The notes under the pieces are model-generated. The model worked only from the letters and a program-made list of their open reading frames with translations, ran no database searches and was not told the DNA's origin. From IMG/VR virus record IMGVR_UViG_3300024256_000047, positions 1 to 29,661 of that record: a DNA stretch of 29,661 bases; one strand, 5' to 3'. A program made the position numbers and the translations under genes. This DNA comes from a virus. Below are positions 1-7,573 of this stretch, piece by piece; within the stretch, counting starts at the first letter, position 1; each line of letters opens with the position of its first letter.

Positions 1-58
1 ATTCGACGATGACGTGCGTATCTCGCTGCATTACCCACTCGCTGCAATGTTCAGGTAA
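1..58 (+). CDS. 3' end of a truncated gene
   Basis: An open frame enters from the left edge (first full codon at position 2) and ends at TAA 56-58, leaving 18 residues that end in PLAAMFR. It is followed after 27 bases by the next gene with a clear ribosome binding site. Too little remains to assign a family. That this is coding is inferred from the open frame and the tight spacing only. Confidence 0.4.
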   Translation, partial: FDDDVRISLHYPLAAMFR

Positions 59-85
59 ACTCAATAACTATAAAGGGATAGAACA

Positions 86-322
86 ATGAAGAACGTAACT
101 AAGCACACCGGAAAACTGGAAGTCATAGGTCGGTCGAATAATAATGGGCGTAATAGTAACCCTCGCTATATTGTACGCTTCGACGGGTGCACAGCTCATA
201 CAGCTATCGACTCCATGCTAGGGTACTCAATCACTAACTATGATGGGAAAAAAGTTAGCGCATTAATCGGTACATATTATGGCACCGTTACAATCGAAAA
301 CGTAAAAGAGGTTAAATCATGA
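86..322 (+). CDS. Small early phage protein, unknown function
   Basis: A 78-residue protein with alternating hydrophobic and polar residues that suggests a small beta-rich fold. No motif, signal peptide or membrane segment is visible. The start is set by an AAAGGGA ribosome binding site about 9 bases upstream. The stop overlaps the next ATG in an ATGA arrangement, so the two genes are translationally coupled. It belongs to a run of short, tightly packed genes typical of a phage early region. I do not recognise the family. Confidence 0.7.
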   Translation: MKNVTKHTGKLEVIGRSNNNGRNSNPRYIVRFDGCTAHTAIDSMLGYSITNYDGKKVSALIGTYYGTVTIENVKEVKS

Positions 323-582
323 AACACTGGCATAAAAGAGTAGCGGTTGGTAGCTTTTTCGATCTTAGTGAAGCGGATCAGGCCGCTGAGTGGAGGGACG
401 ACGACAACGCGGAAGAGCTTGCTTTTTTGATAGCAAAGGATGGAGAGTATTGGAATTTGGATTCGTTCACGCGGGCTGAAAGCGGCCGATATGATGGCGT
501 GATGACTGTTACCAATACAAGTGCGATTGGTTGTGTATTTTCTAGTTGCGGCGATAGCGCTGTTTTGCAGTGTTTTGGATAA
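319..582 (+). CDS. Small acidic early protein, unknown function
   Basis: An 87-residue protein, acidic in the first half (a DDDNAEE run near residue 28) and with three Cys near the C-terminus (GCVFSSCGDS). There is no recognisable domain. It is coupled to the preceding gene by a 4-base ATGA overlap. It is followed within 14 bases by another gene whose leader is nearly the same as that of the gene at 86. A longer frame on the opposite strand here (378-695) has no ribosome site and conflicts with these coupled genes, so I treat it as a shadow. Confidence 0.65.
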   Translation: MKHWHKRVAVGSFFDLSEADQAAEWRDDDNAEELAFLIAKDGEYWNLDSFTRAESGRYDGVMTVTNTSAIGCVFSSCGDSAVLQCFG

Positions 583-595
583 AGGGGATAGAACA

Positions 596-823
596 ATGAA
601 TAATTATAGAGTAGACAGAAACGATAGTTTAATAGTCCCATGTGGCATGAATTCAATCTTGTATATTGGAGAGAATAGAAACAAAGCCAACTCAATGTTT
701 AAACGCGCGTCAATTGGGTTAGATATGTGGAGCAATGAAAACAATGGCTATGGCGTTTTGTTTTCAAAATGGGATGATAAAAAGAATGATTATATTGTAT
801 TAGAAAGCAAGGGAATAGAATGA
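596..823 (+). CDS. Small early protein, unknown function
   Basis: A 75-residue protein beginning MNNYRVDRND. I chose ATG 596 over the in-frame ATG at 521 because an AAAGGGGA ribosome site sits directly upstream of 596. The 521 start would overlap the preceding gene by 62 bases without a ribosome site. The sequence includes GLDMWSNENNGYGVLFSKWDD, which looks like a compact beta-rich domain. No family is recognised. The stop overlaps the start of the next gene. Confidence 0.65.
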   Translation: MNNYRVDRNDSLIVPCGMNSILYIGENRNKANSMFKRASIGLDMWSNENNGYGVLFSKWDDKKNDYIVLESKGIE

Positions 824-1017
824 TGATCAAAGTACATAATGAGTTTCACAACACAGACTACACAATCAGACAGTCTGATTATAGCTCATTAGATGATGTT
901 CTTTATTATGCGCAGTTTGGTGGACACAAGAAGGCTAAACAGATTGTTTCACGCATGAATAGAAAGCTGTGTCCACATAATCGCACGACATGCGGATGCG
1001 CACCGTGGATGAGATAG
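820..1017 (+). CDS. Small early protein with C-terminal cysteines
   Basis: A 65-residue protein starting at a tandem ATGATG that overlaps the previous stop codon. The last 15 residues contain three Cys and one His (LCPHNRTTCGC), which might bind a metal, but the spacing matches no named zinc finger that I can identify. It overlaps the next gene by 28 bases. Function unknown. Confidence 0.6.
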   Translation: MMIKVHNEFHNTDYTIRQSDYSSLDDVLYYAQFGGHKKAKQIVSRMNRKLCPHNRTTCGCAPWMR

Positions 1018-1406
1018 ACAGACTAACACCCGACCAACTCAATCGCCTTGCAGCTAAGGCACAGTGGAAGTTAAAGAAGCGTGAATTCGGAGATCATTAC
1101 GACACTGTAGATGCGGTTGATTATTGGATTGAAAAGAAAAAGATATGGCTTAGTGAATACGACCCCTGTCACAACGGTCAGCAAGCGATGGATCTTCAGA
1201 AGAGATTTCATGTAGATGTAACTTACACGTATTCTATAGATGAAGTTCATGATGAATTAGATGAGTCCGAATGGGTTGAGGCAGTAGTGTATCTGCAATC
1301 TTGTGATTCGCCGAGTATTCGCAGCTCTACACCAGAGCGAGCAATAACACTGGCAGTAATTGCATCGAAGTATGGGACGGAGATTGATGAAGGAGAGTTG
1401 GAATGA
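990..1406 (+). CDS. Early protein, possibly NinX/DUF2591-like at its C-terminus
   Basis: A 138-residue, charged protein. Its end (residues about 115-138, with TPERAITLAVIASKYGTEID) resembles the closing segment of the phage NinX/DUF2591 family, in which a conserved 'ASKxGDEV' stretch is usual. This is a recalled similarity and weak. The N-terminal half is Lys/Trp-rich and unassigned. No good ribosome site precedes ATG 990, and ATG 996 or GTG 1005 are equally possible starts. The stop overlaps the next ATG (ATGA). Confidence 0.55.
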   Translation: MRMRTVDEIDRLTPDQLNRLAAKAQWKLKKREFGDHYDTVDAVDYWIEKKKIWLSEYDPCHNGQQAMDLQKRFHVDVTYTYSIDEVHDELDESEWVEAVVYLQSCDSPSIRSSTPERAITLAVIASKYGTEIDEGELE

Positions 1407-1507
1407 ATAAAACTAAAGATTTGTTAAACCTTGTATCAGCTGTACTAGCTTTTATTGCGCTCACGACTTTAATTGTTATGTGTGTATGGTTTAAGTTCAA
1501 TGACTAA
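1403..1507 (+). CDS. 34-residue single-membrane-segment peptide
   Basis: A very short gene beginning MNKTKDLLNLVSAV. Residues about 9-29 form one uninterrupted hydrophobic segment (LVSAVLAFIALTTLIVMCVW), so the product should be a small inner-membrane peptide. The start is supported by a GGAGAG ribosome site and an ATGA overlap with the preceding gene. Small membrane peptides in phage early regions often act on the host envelope or in superinfection exclusion, but nothing here shows a specific role. Confidence 0.6.
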   Translation: MNKTKDLLNLVSAVLAFIALTTLIVMCVWFKFND

Positions 1508-1550
1508 AAGGGAGGAAAGAAAATCTTATAACAGACATAGGTAATTCTAG

Positions 1551-1580
1551 TTGTACATAGTTCAACTTTAGGTGCATTAT
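1551..1580 (+). promoter_or_regulatory. Promoter P1 (TTGTAC-N18-CATTAT)
   Basis: The -35 is TTGTAC at 1551-1556 and the -10 is CATTAT at 1575-1580, with an 18-bp spacer identical in length to three other promoters in this window. The -10 is the weakest of the four. An alternative box, TATATA, begins 3 bases further on. It should drive the gene at 1630. Confidence 0.5.
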
Positions 1581-1584
1581 ATAC

Positions 1585-1605
1585 GTACATATTAAATATG
1601 TGTAC
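1585..1605. promoter_or_regulatory. Imperfect palindrome next to promoter P1, operator-like
   Basis: GTACATATT and AATATGTGTAC form an inverted repeat around a single A, with two extra bases in the right arm. It lies 4-25 bases after the -10 box of P1, where a bound repressor would block transcription start. GTAC is also the core of the -35 box in this promoter family. The operator role is inferred from position only. Confidence 0.3.
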
Positions 1606-1629
1606 ATTAATTAAATTAAAGGATAAATC

Positions 1630-2133
1630 ATGAGTATTAAAAAGGCATACGTTGGTATCATTGAGTTGTTGGAAGCTAATAAGGATAAGAAGGTTAGTTC
1701 TGTTCTAAAAGAAGCCGTTGCTATGGCCTCAGCTAAAACTGGTGGCGGCGCTTCTGCAGCTAGCACAGTTCTTCGTGATGCTAAAAATACTGTCGTAGCT
1801 ATCTTCTGTTACTATCATAAGCAGTGGGAACCAGTTACTGGTGACAATGCGGTAGAGTATGGCAAGAAAGCAACATCTGCAACAGGCTTGAACAATATGT
1901 GCAAAGAAGGTACTGCAGCATGGGGCAAGCAGAATCGTGACGCTAAGACCGCTAATGCCAAGTTGCTTTCTGAAGTAGCTGCAGGTAATGTTAAGCCTGA
2001 AGGTATTAAAGCAGCTCAAGAGACTATCGAGAAAGCTCGTAAGGTTGTTGCTGCACGAGCTGACAAGGTTGGCTACAATAACATTACAGCAGCTGCTAAG
2101 GCTATGGGTGTTGAAGCTCCAGCAGTTAGTTAA
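1630..2133 (+). CDS. Ala/Lys-rich phage protein of unknown function
   Basis: A 167-residue protein, mostly helical by composition, with a Gly/Ala-rich stretch at 36-46 and a central aromatic cluster (IFCYYHKQWEPV, about residues 58-69). The TGLNNMCKEGTAAWGKQNR part resembles conserved unnamed proteins I recall from other marine-type phages, without known function. It stands alone between its own promoter (1551-1580) and a strong terminator (2192-2233). That arrangement suggests separate and probably high expression. No catalytic motif, signal or membrane segment is seen. A GGA ribosome site precedes the ATG. Confidence 0.75.
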   Translation: MSIKKAYVGIIELLEANKDKKVSSVLKEAVAMASAKTGGGASAASTVLRDAKNTVVAIFCYYHKQWEPVTGDNAVEYGKKATSATGLNNMCKEGTAAWGKQNRDAKTANAKLLSEVAAGNVKPEGIKAAQETIEKARKVVAARADKVGYNNITAAAKAMGVEAPAVS

Positions 2134-2191
2134 TTCTGTAAGAACGTGTAGTTCACGTTACGGATAGATCAGCCTCGAAGCCTGATTGATT

Positions 2192-2233
2192 AACCTCTAG
2201 TGATAACCTCCCTTCGGTTGCTAGAGGTTTTTT
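2192..2233 (+). terminator. Rho-independent terminator
   Basis: AACCTCTAG at 2192-2200 pairs perfectly with CTAGAGGTT at 2221-2229. The right arm runs into six T (2228-2233). The loop holds a possible AACC/GGTT inner stem around CTTCG. It closes the single-gene unit that begins at promoter P1. A smaller hairpin (AACGTG/CACGTT, 2143-2159) lies just before it. Confidence 0.85.
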
Positions 2234-2279
2234 ATTGCTTAGTGAATAAGATTTATCTATATAAAATAAGACATTCATA

Positions 2280-2309
2280 TTGTACCTTTATTGATTGATT
2301 TAATATAAT
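2280..2309 (+). promoter_or_regulatory. Promoter P2 (TTGTAC-N18-TATAAT)
   Basis: TTGTAC at 2280-2285 and a perfect TATAAT at 2304-2309 are separated by 18 bp. It starts 47 bases after the terminator and 30 bases before the next ATG, so it most likely drives the 2339 gene and the primase-helicase. Confidence 0.75.
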
Positions 2310-2338
2310 AATGATTCACATAGTATAAGGAGAAACTA

Positions 2339-2719
2339 ATGACACGTACATTTGTACAGTCTTCACGAGGTCGTAGACTGCTCTTGCCCCGTGAAGCGAT
2401 GATAGAGCTGCATAAACGCTGGACAATGGGAGTACCTATGACTAGGCTTATTAAAACCCTAGACGTTGATATAGCTCATTTAGTTCTGACTAAACTGATT
2501 AAAGCTTATGACCAGTCACTGCAAGAAAAACCTGATATAGCTACAGTTATGCAAGCATCGCTATTCCCTATTTGGTTAGACAATGCTGAATACCAGGATA
2601 CCTCTGATTATTGGGCTAACGCCTTGCAACAGACACCAGTAGAAAAGAAGTATGTTGGTTACTTCCCCTTAGGTCATTGGGAGAATGGAGATACAGAGGG
2701 GCGTAATGAAATCAATTAA
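2339..2719 (+). CDS. Putative helix-turn-helix-type phage protein
   Basis: A 126-residue protein with a basic N-terminus (SSRGRRLLLPRE). It is followed by a helical segment at about 20-60 whose spacing (ELHKRWTMGVPMTRLIKTLDVD) looks like a helix-turn-helix as used in resolvase- or transposase-type DNA binding. This is a pattern impression only. A good AAGGAGA ribosome site lies 5 bases before the ATG. The 3' end overlaps the chosen start of the primase-helicase by 14 bases, so it may be a replication-associated DNA-binding protein. Confidence 0.65.
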   Translation: MTRTFVQSSRGRRLLLPREAMIELHKRWTMGVPMTRLIKTLDVDIAHLVLTKLIKAYDQSLQEKPDIATVMQASLFPIWLDNAEYQDTSDYWANALQQTPVEKKYVGYFPLGHWENGDTEGRNEIN

Positions 2720-5000
2720 ACCTTTTATTGACGCAGGGTTTAACACTGTGCCGCTTAAAGGTGAGCTAAAACGTTTGGAGTCAGGAAAGAAAACAACGCC
2801 AATATTTGAGGCTGATTGGAAGCATAAAGCACTAGTTAATAGAAATGAAAAAGTAACTACTATAGGAGGTATGTTAACAGGCGAGATAAATGGAATTATA
2901 GCAGTAGATTGTGATGATGGACCTACTTGGACATTGTTCAATACCCTTGATATAGACTATACGTTTAAATTTGTATCTAAAGGTAAAGAAGGTGGGACGA
3001 TAATATACAAACAGCCCATAGATTTAAAGACTAGCTTCAGCATAAGAAATGAAGAGCTGAACTTAGACTTCTTTAGCGAGCAAGGATTTGTGTATCTACC
3101 AACAGAAAGTAATGAGTCTAAAGTAGCTTGGGATATTAATAATGTAGATGATTTGCCAGAGTTAAAAGAACCTCCAGCATCTACGTTAGCTTTGATTAAG
3201 AATCTTTACATACAATACACATTAGGTAAAGGTACGATACAGAAAGAAGTTAATCAGACTAACACTAGTACATCATATTTAGCTCCGCTTGTAAAGATAT
3301 TAGTTCAAGAAGGTAGAGTTATACCACGTATATTTAGGATTCTAACACCTAAAGACTTTAGAGACACTACTGAATATATAGCTAATGGTTATTTGAACCC
3401 TAAAGAAGTAGCAGATGGACGTGGCAGTGAATATTTGTCTAAAGTATCAGCTATACTAGGTTCAGACCCCTCAATAGATGAAGAGCTCTATGTTAAAGCT
3501 ATGGAACTAATCAATACTTTGTGGGACAATCCTATGGAGTCTGACAAGTTTGACAATACTATAGTGTTTCCTATGATTGAAGGCAAAGCTCAGATCAATG
3601 GTGAGCGTATATGGAAGTATGATGCTCATTGGGAGACTCGTGGTCTACGTGTGCATACTAAGCGCTCTGAAGTTGTTGACGTATTTTATGACGAAAAGAA
3701 GCAGAACTATTTCTTATCTAACCAGTTAACTGGTAAGCACATGAAATTTAATAAAGAGGCAGAACTATTCCAGCACCTAGAAGTAGTTAGTGCAGTTGCA
3801 TTAAAACGTGCTGAAGTTAAGTCAGTTATGCCTTTAGTTAATACAACGATAAGACCAGAACTACCTCCAGGATTCTTTGAGGAAGATGATATAGGTAAAG
3901 AGACAGCATACAACTTATTTCAGCAGTCAGTACCACTAGGAATAATCAATAACCCTGATTCATACAAACCCCTATATAAAGAACCTACAACGATTCTAAA
4001 CTATCTAAACACGCTCATACCAGACAAAGTACAACGACGATACGTATTGCGCTTCTTGAAAACAAAGTTCACCACGTTCGCATACAGTCCCGTTGTGTTG
4101 TATTTTTTAGGTATATCAGGTTCAGGTAAAGATACATTTGTTTCACTATTAGAGCAAATCCTAGGTGAGGAGAATGAGTACATAGCTAAGCCTTCTGCTA
4201 ATGAATTTATCGAAAAGCATAATGGTTGGCTGATTGATAAGTATTTTGCACAATTGGATGAGTACGGCGACCAGCTACAGATATTCTCACAAAAACAAGA
4301 AGCTCTAGGCAAGATTAAATCGTATACAGGAAAGAAGGTTATACAGATAAGACAAATGAGAGCTGATGGATATGCTTTAAAGCATGCTATAACATTCATC
4401 TTAACTGCTAACACTAATCCATTAGTTATTGATGAAAATGACAGACGTATTCTATTGATCGAGACCCCTAATATTCTTAGAGAAGCTGATTGGATTCAAG
4501 CTGAAGGTGGTATGACGTTAGTTATTGATAAACTTCAGACAGAGATTAAAGACTTTGCTTATTATCTAGCTACAGAAGTAGAAGCATTAGCTATGGATGA
4601 GTATAATAATCCTCCTTTATCTGGGTCTAAGGTTAGACTAATTGCTCAAATGCTACAGCCAGCAGATAAACTCATATTTAGCTTAAAACATCAATTAGTT
4701 GAATCGATACTAGATATGATCGAGGAAGCAGATTTTAATCCTTTTGATAGTATTAAAGATGTGTCAGAAAATGGCTTACATGAGCTGTTAATTAACGCAT
4801 ATCCCGATCAACAAATAAGTAAAAAGTCTTTATCTATTGCTATTAAGAAATATGGTATTAATAAGTTACCAACGACTAGGAGTGGCGTTAAAGACTATCG
4901 TTGTATTTTTTCTACTGTTTCATCTGCGTTAATTAAACGAGAGTTTGAGGATCAAGAAACAGATAGTGGAAATGCTATTAATAGCATGCCTGAGATATAG
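2706..5000 (+). CDS. Primase-polymerase / SF3 helicase fusion
   Basis: A 764-residue replicative primase-helicase. Residues 1-170 look like a bifunctional primase/polymerase (AEP, Prim-Pol) domain with a DCDD motif at 68-71 and a later LDFF acidic position near residue 120. Residues about 430-610 form an SF3/D5-type helicase core: Walker A GISGSGKDT near 468, Walker B FAQLDEYGD near 514 and sensor ILTANTNP near 566, followed by DENDRR. I chose ATG 2706 because AGAGGG lies 5 bases upstream; ATG 2685 has its GGAG too close. The third metal-site motif of AEP primases (sxH) seems altered: the expected His position reads GGTIIYK. It probably opens and primes the origin. The fusion type is clear; the specific family is not. 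Confidence 0.85.
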   Translation: MKSIKPFIDAGFNTVPLKGELKRLESGKKTTPIFEADWKHKALVNRNEKVTTIGGMLTGEINGIIAVDCDDGPTWTLFNTLDIDYTFKFVSKGKEGGTIIYKQPIDLKTSFSIRNEELNLDFFSEQGFVYLPTESNESKVAWDINNVDDLPELKEPPASTLALIKNLYIQYTLGKGTIQKEVNQTNTSTSYLAPLVKILVQEGRVIPRIFRILTPKDFRDTTEYIANGYLNPKEVADGRGSEYLSKVSAILGSDPSIDEELYVKAMELINTLWDNPMESDKFDNTIVFPMIEGKAQINGERIWKYDAHWETRGLRVHTKRSEVVDVFYDEKKQNYFLSNQLTGKHMKFNKEAELFQHLEVVSAVALKRAEVKSVMPLVNTTIRPELPPGFFEEDDIGKETAYNLFQQSVPLGIINNPDSYKPLYKEPTTILNYLNTLIPDKVQRRYVLRFLKTKFTTFAYSPVVLYFLGISGSGKDTFVSLLEQILGEENEYIAKPSANEFIEKHNGWLIDKYFAQLDEYGDQLQIFSQKQEALGKIKSYTGKKVIQIRQMRADGYALKHAITFILTANTNPLVIDENDRRILLIETPNILREADWIQAEGGMTLVIDKLQTEIKDFAYYLATEVEALAMDEYNNPPLSGSKVRLIAQMLQPADKLIFSLKHQLVESILDMIEEADFNPFDSIKDVSENGLHELLINAYPDQQISKKSLSIAIKKYGINKLPTTRSGVKDYRCIFSTVSSALIKREFEDQETDSGNAINSMPEI

Positions 5001-5032
5001 AGTAAACTTATTGCTAAGATAGAATACTTTGA

Positions 5033-5062
5033 TTGTACATTGTTTAATTAAGTTGATATGAT
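5033..5062 (+). promoter_or_regulatory. Promoter P3 (TTGTAC-N18-TATGAT)
   Basis: TTGTAC at 5033-5038 and TATGAT at 5057-5062 are 18 bp apart. It lies between the primase-helicase and a set of small genes leading to the Dda-like helicase. The -10 box sits inside a perfect inverted repeat. Confidence 0.7.
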
Positions 5063-5074
5063 AATCATATCAAC
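5052..5074. promoter_or_regulatory. Perfect inverted repeat over the -10 of P3, operator candidate
   Basis: GTTGATATGA (5052-5061) and TCATATCAAC (5065-5074) are perfect 10-bp arms around TAA. The left arm covers most of the -10 box, so a dimeric repressor bound here would occlude RNA polymerase. Alternatively it forms a hairpin in the leader. No repressor gene is identified in the window. Confidence 0.55.
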
Positions 5075-5094
5075 AATATGAATGGAGAAATAAA

Positions 5095-5274
5095 ATGGCA
5101 ACTTTGCTAGTAACAAAAAGAAGTAATAACGGTAAACTATATGCAGCTAAAGACTCTGAGGTACGCACGATTGCATATATCTATGATGACAATAGTGTTA
5201 AAGATAACATCGGTGATATATGGACTGTAGCTAAGTGTAGCACAGCTCAAGCCGATCTCGTAACCGTTAGTTAA
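5095..5274 (+). CDS. Small protein, unknown function
   Basis: A 59-residue protein (starts MATLLVTKRSNNGK). It is the first gene after promoter P3. The start is set by TGGAG 7 bases upstream. The leader GGAGAAATAAAATGG is repeated almost exactly before the next gene. The sequence suggests a small beta-rich fold and has one Cys. No family is recognised. Confidence 0.65.
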   Translation: MATLLVTKRSNNGKLYAAKDSEVRTIAYIYDDNSVKDNIGDIWTVAKCSTAQADLVTVS

Positions 5275-5285
5275 GGAGAAATAAA

Positions 5286-5432
5286 ATGGAACAACCTATG
5301 CTGGACCATATTACTGATGAATGGCGAGATCCTGATGATATAGAGCTAGTTGAGGGCTGGATAGACCACAAAGAGAATCAAGCCGATATTGACTATACAG
5401 ATGCAGAAGTTAAGGAGTTAAACTTTGACTAG
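5286..5432 (+). CDS. Small acidic protein, unknown function
   Basis: A 48-residue, strongly acidic protein (many Asp and Glu, e.g. WRDPDDIELVEGW). It has an AAGGAG ribosome site 7 bases upstream. Its last codons overlap the TTG start of the next gene by 8 bases. Small acidic phage proteins sometimes mimic DNA, but this is only a composition remark. Unassigned. Confidence 0.6.
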   Translation: MEQPMLDHITDEWRDPDDIELVEGWIDHKENQADIDYTDAEVKELNFD

Positions 5433-5616
5433 ACAATATGAGTACAAAGCTGGCAATGTAGATGGATTCAGGAGGTCTATTTCAGCAAGAAGAACTAAAG
5501 TAGCAAAAGACTTAGCTAAAATGCCTCAGAATCAAGCGTACGCTGCTGAACTTTTATACTTTGAAAGAGTATTAGCAGATATTAAAAACTATAAGGAAAA
5601 AGTAAATGGATCCTAA
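5425..5616 (+). CDS. Small basic helical protein, TTG start
   Basis: A 63-residue basic protein rich in Arg/Lys and Ala (RRSISARRTKVAKDLAKM), predicted mostly helical. The start is TTG at 5425, supported by AAGGAG 7 bases upstream; no ATG in frame lies nearby. It overlaps both neighbours slightly, as expected for a coupled operon. Unknown function. Confidence 0.6.
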   Translation: MTRQYEYKAGNVDGFRRSISARRTKVAKDLAKMPQNQAYAAELLYFERVLADIKNYKEKVNGS

Positions 5617-5800
5617 TATACCTGAATCTCTTATAGCTCAGAAAAGAATAGAGCCTTATTCAATCTGTGATATTTGTAGACGACATAGTTCTGACTTAGC
5701 TTATGGTGCTTGCACTGAGTGCAGGGCTAAATATAATATAACTAATGTAGCCCCTGCACCAGCTTGGAAGAAGTTATTAATGCCTTGGAGGCACAAATAA
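5606..5800 (+). CDS. Small zinc-ribbon-like protein
   Basis: A 64-residue protein with two Cys pairs, CDIC near residue 21 and CTEC near residue 36, spaced as in a small zinc ribbon or treble-clef knuckle. It ends with a basic, Trp-rich tail (PAWKKLLMPWRHK). It overlaps the previous stop by 11 bases and its TAA shares one base with the ATG of the helicase. It is probably a DNA- or protein-binding accessory of the replication module; no direct evidence shows the partner. Confidence 0.65.
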   Translation: MDPNIPESLIAQKRIEPYSICDICRRHSSDLAYGACTECRAKYNITNVAPAPAWKKLLMPWRHK

Positions 5801-7128
5801 TGAGTGAAGTATTAACAATGTTCGAAGCCTTTATGGCTGACGAAAAAGCATGGGATATGTATATTACAGGTTCTGCTGGCACAGGTAAAACAACAAGTCT
5901 GCATGAGCTAGTGGCATATTGCGAAGAGAACGATATTGCTACATTAACTACAGCATTTACCCATAAAGCATGTGGTATTCTGGCTAATAAGTTACCTGAT
6001 AAAGCTGCTATAAGTACATTACATAGTTTTCTTAGAAAGCGTCCAGCTATTAATGATCAAGCCACTAGAGTTAAAGATATTCAACTTAGTAAACAGCAAG
6101 GTAAACCTCAAGTATTTAACGTTCTATTCTTAGATGAGTATTCTATGGTAGGTGAAAAAGACTGGGCTGATCTTCAAGCGGTACAAGATCCTAACTATAC
6201 TGGTATACCTCTAATGAAGGTAGTTTATATCGGCGATCCTAATCAATTGCCACCAGTAGGTGATACACCTGTAGTTCATCTTAAAGATCCTTATTGGGTT
6301 AAACTGACTAAAGTCCATCGCCAAGCGGAAGATAATCCTTTAATGATTCCGCTAAATCAATTAGTTAGTTTTATTGAGGGCACTGCTGAACCTACTACAT
6401 TGATTGAGTCTGAATCATTTCTTCGTGGACAAAACCTATATGATGCCTGGTCTGAACGAGAGACAACGGATACAGTTTTACTTGCCTATACAAATAAACG
6501 TGTTCAGGAGCTCAATGAGGCGATCGCAGAACGATGTGAACCTGAAGCAGAAGATATCTTATTTAGTCCAACAACAAGAAGTACTTATGGCTACTTCAAT
6601 GGCATAACTCCTGATAAAGTACGAAATATAGTACAGCCATGGAATGGTTTATTAGAATTTAATAGTAAGTATAGAACACTAGAATTCTTAGTGTCTATGG
6701 AAGGTATTAAATTTGCTGACGTATTTAACTATGAAGAAGACGAAGCACAAACTGTAGCTTATGTCTTTGGTCATTATGACTATAAGCTTAAGTTAGAAGA
6801 GCTAGGTCATATCGCAGCAGAGACTAATAAGATTATAGATGAAAGTTTCCATTGTAGTCCAGCTGCTTGGGCTAGATCAAATGCAAGACATCCATTAGCT
6901 AGAGCAAGATCAAAAGCATGGCGAGAGTATTTAACGTTCAAAGATTCTGTTATATGTTTAGACTTCCCTTATGCTATGACTGTGCATAAAAGTCAAGGTA
7001 GTACTTATGATACAGTTATTTTAGACTCCCAAGACTTAGCTAAATGTTCAGAGCATAATTATACCTTGTACCTTAAACTAATGTATGTAGCTATCAGTAG
7101 GGCAAGTAATAAAGTAATAACTAACTAA
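5800..7128 (+). CDS. Dda-like SF1 DNA helicase
   Basis: A 442-residue protein, close in length to T4 Dda. Walker A GSAGTGKTT is near residue 24, a DEYSMVG Walker B near 111, GDPNQLPPVG (motif III) near 147, and the C-terminal TVHKSQGSTYD (motif V) and YVAISRAS (motif VI) near 392 and 429. Together these define the RecD/Dda branch of SF1. ATG 5800 was chosen over the in-frame ATG 5764 because GGAG lies 10 bases upstream and the previous TAA overlaps it. It is expected to unwind DNA 5'-3', clear bound proteins and help start replication or recombination. Confidence 0.9.
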   Translation: MSEVLTMFEAFMADEKAWDMYITGSAGTGKTTSLHELVAYCEENDIATLTTAFTHKACGILANKLPDKAAISTLHSFLRKRPAINDQATRVKDIQLSKQQGKPQVFNVLFLDEYSMVGEKDWADLQAVQDPNYTGIPLMKVVYIGDPNQLPPVGDTPVVHLKDPYWVKLTKVHRQAEDNPLMIPLNQLVSFIEGTAEPTTLIESESFLRGQNLYDAWSERETTDTVLLAYTNKRVQELNEAIAERCEPEAEDILFSPTTRSTYGYFNGITPDKVRNIVQPWNGLLEFNSKYRTLEFLVSMEGIKFADVFNYEEDEAQTVAYVFGHYDYKLKLEELGHIAAETNKIIDESFHCSPAAWARSNARHPLARARSKAWREYLTFKDSVICLDFPYAMTVHKSQGSTYDTVILDSQDLAKCSEHNYTLYLKLMYVAISRASNKVITN

Positions 7129-7177
7129 TGATTTACCGTGCTAGCCGGTCGCTAGTAATTTTAATGGAGTAGTAAGC

Positions 7178-7546
7178 ATGAGTGAAGAAAAGCAGGAACA
7201 AGAGCAACCGCAGCAAAACATCCCTTTGTTTGAGCTGAGTCCTAATGGTATACCTAAGTTTAATGCAGATTGGGAGCAGACGTTACTAGCCTACGCTAAT
7301 CATAAGCCTGAAGATGTCCCTATGCTACACTTAGCTAGGCATCTTTTAGCAACTCAGCAGCATCTGCAAGGCATGCTTAAGGATCAGGTAGTGACAGCTA
7401 TTCGTCTTTTAGCTAAAGCTTTTGAAGTAGAAGAAGCTGATATCGTAGATATGATTGTAGCCAAAAAGTACGCGACTAAAAAGGATCTTACAGCGCGCTT
7501 AGCCCCTCCTGAAGAAATAGCTAAGGAAGCAGCTAACGATAAGTAA
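7178..7546 (+). CDS. Conserved-type phage protein next to SSB, unknown function
   Basis: A 122-residue helical protein with a Gln/Glu-rich N-terminus (EEKQEQEQPQQN) and a Lys/Ala-rich C-terminus. No catalytic motif is visible. A TGGAG ribosome site lies about 11 bases upstream. It sits between the Dda-like helicase and the SSB promoter, so it may be a replication accessory. I cannot name a family. Confidence 0.7.
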   Translation: MSEEKQEQEQPQQNIPLFELSPNGIPKFNADWEQTLLAYANHKPEDVPMLHLARHLLATQQHLQGMLKDQVVTAIRLLAKAFEVEEADIVDMIVAKKYATKKDLTARLAPPEEIAKEAANDK

Positions 7547-7573
7547 TTATTAGGAATATATAAAAGATTCTAA

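Noticed and set aside
378-695. 105-residue - strand frame in the early region
   Set aside because: It lies opposite coupled + strand genes with good ribosome sites and has none of its own.
5764-5799. Upstream ATG of the Dda-like helicase
   Set aside because: It has no suitable ribosome site and would overlap the zinc-ribbon gene; ATG 5800 has GGAG and a coupled TAATG.
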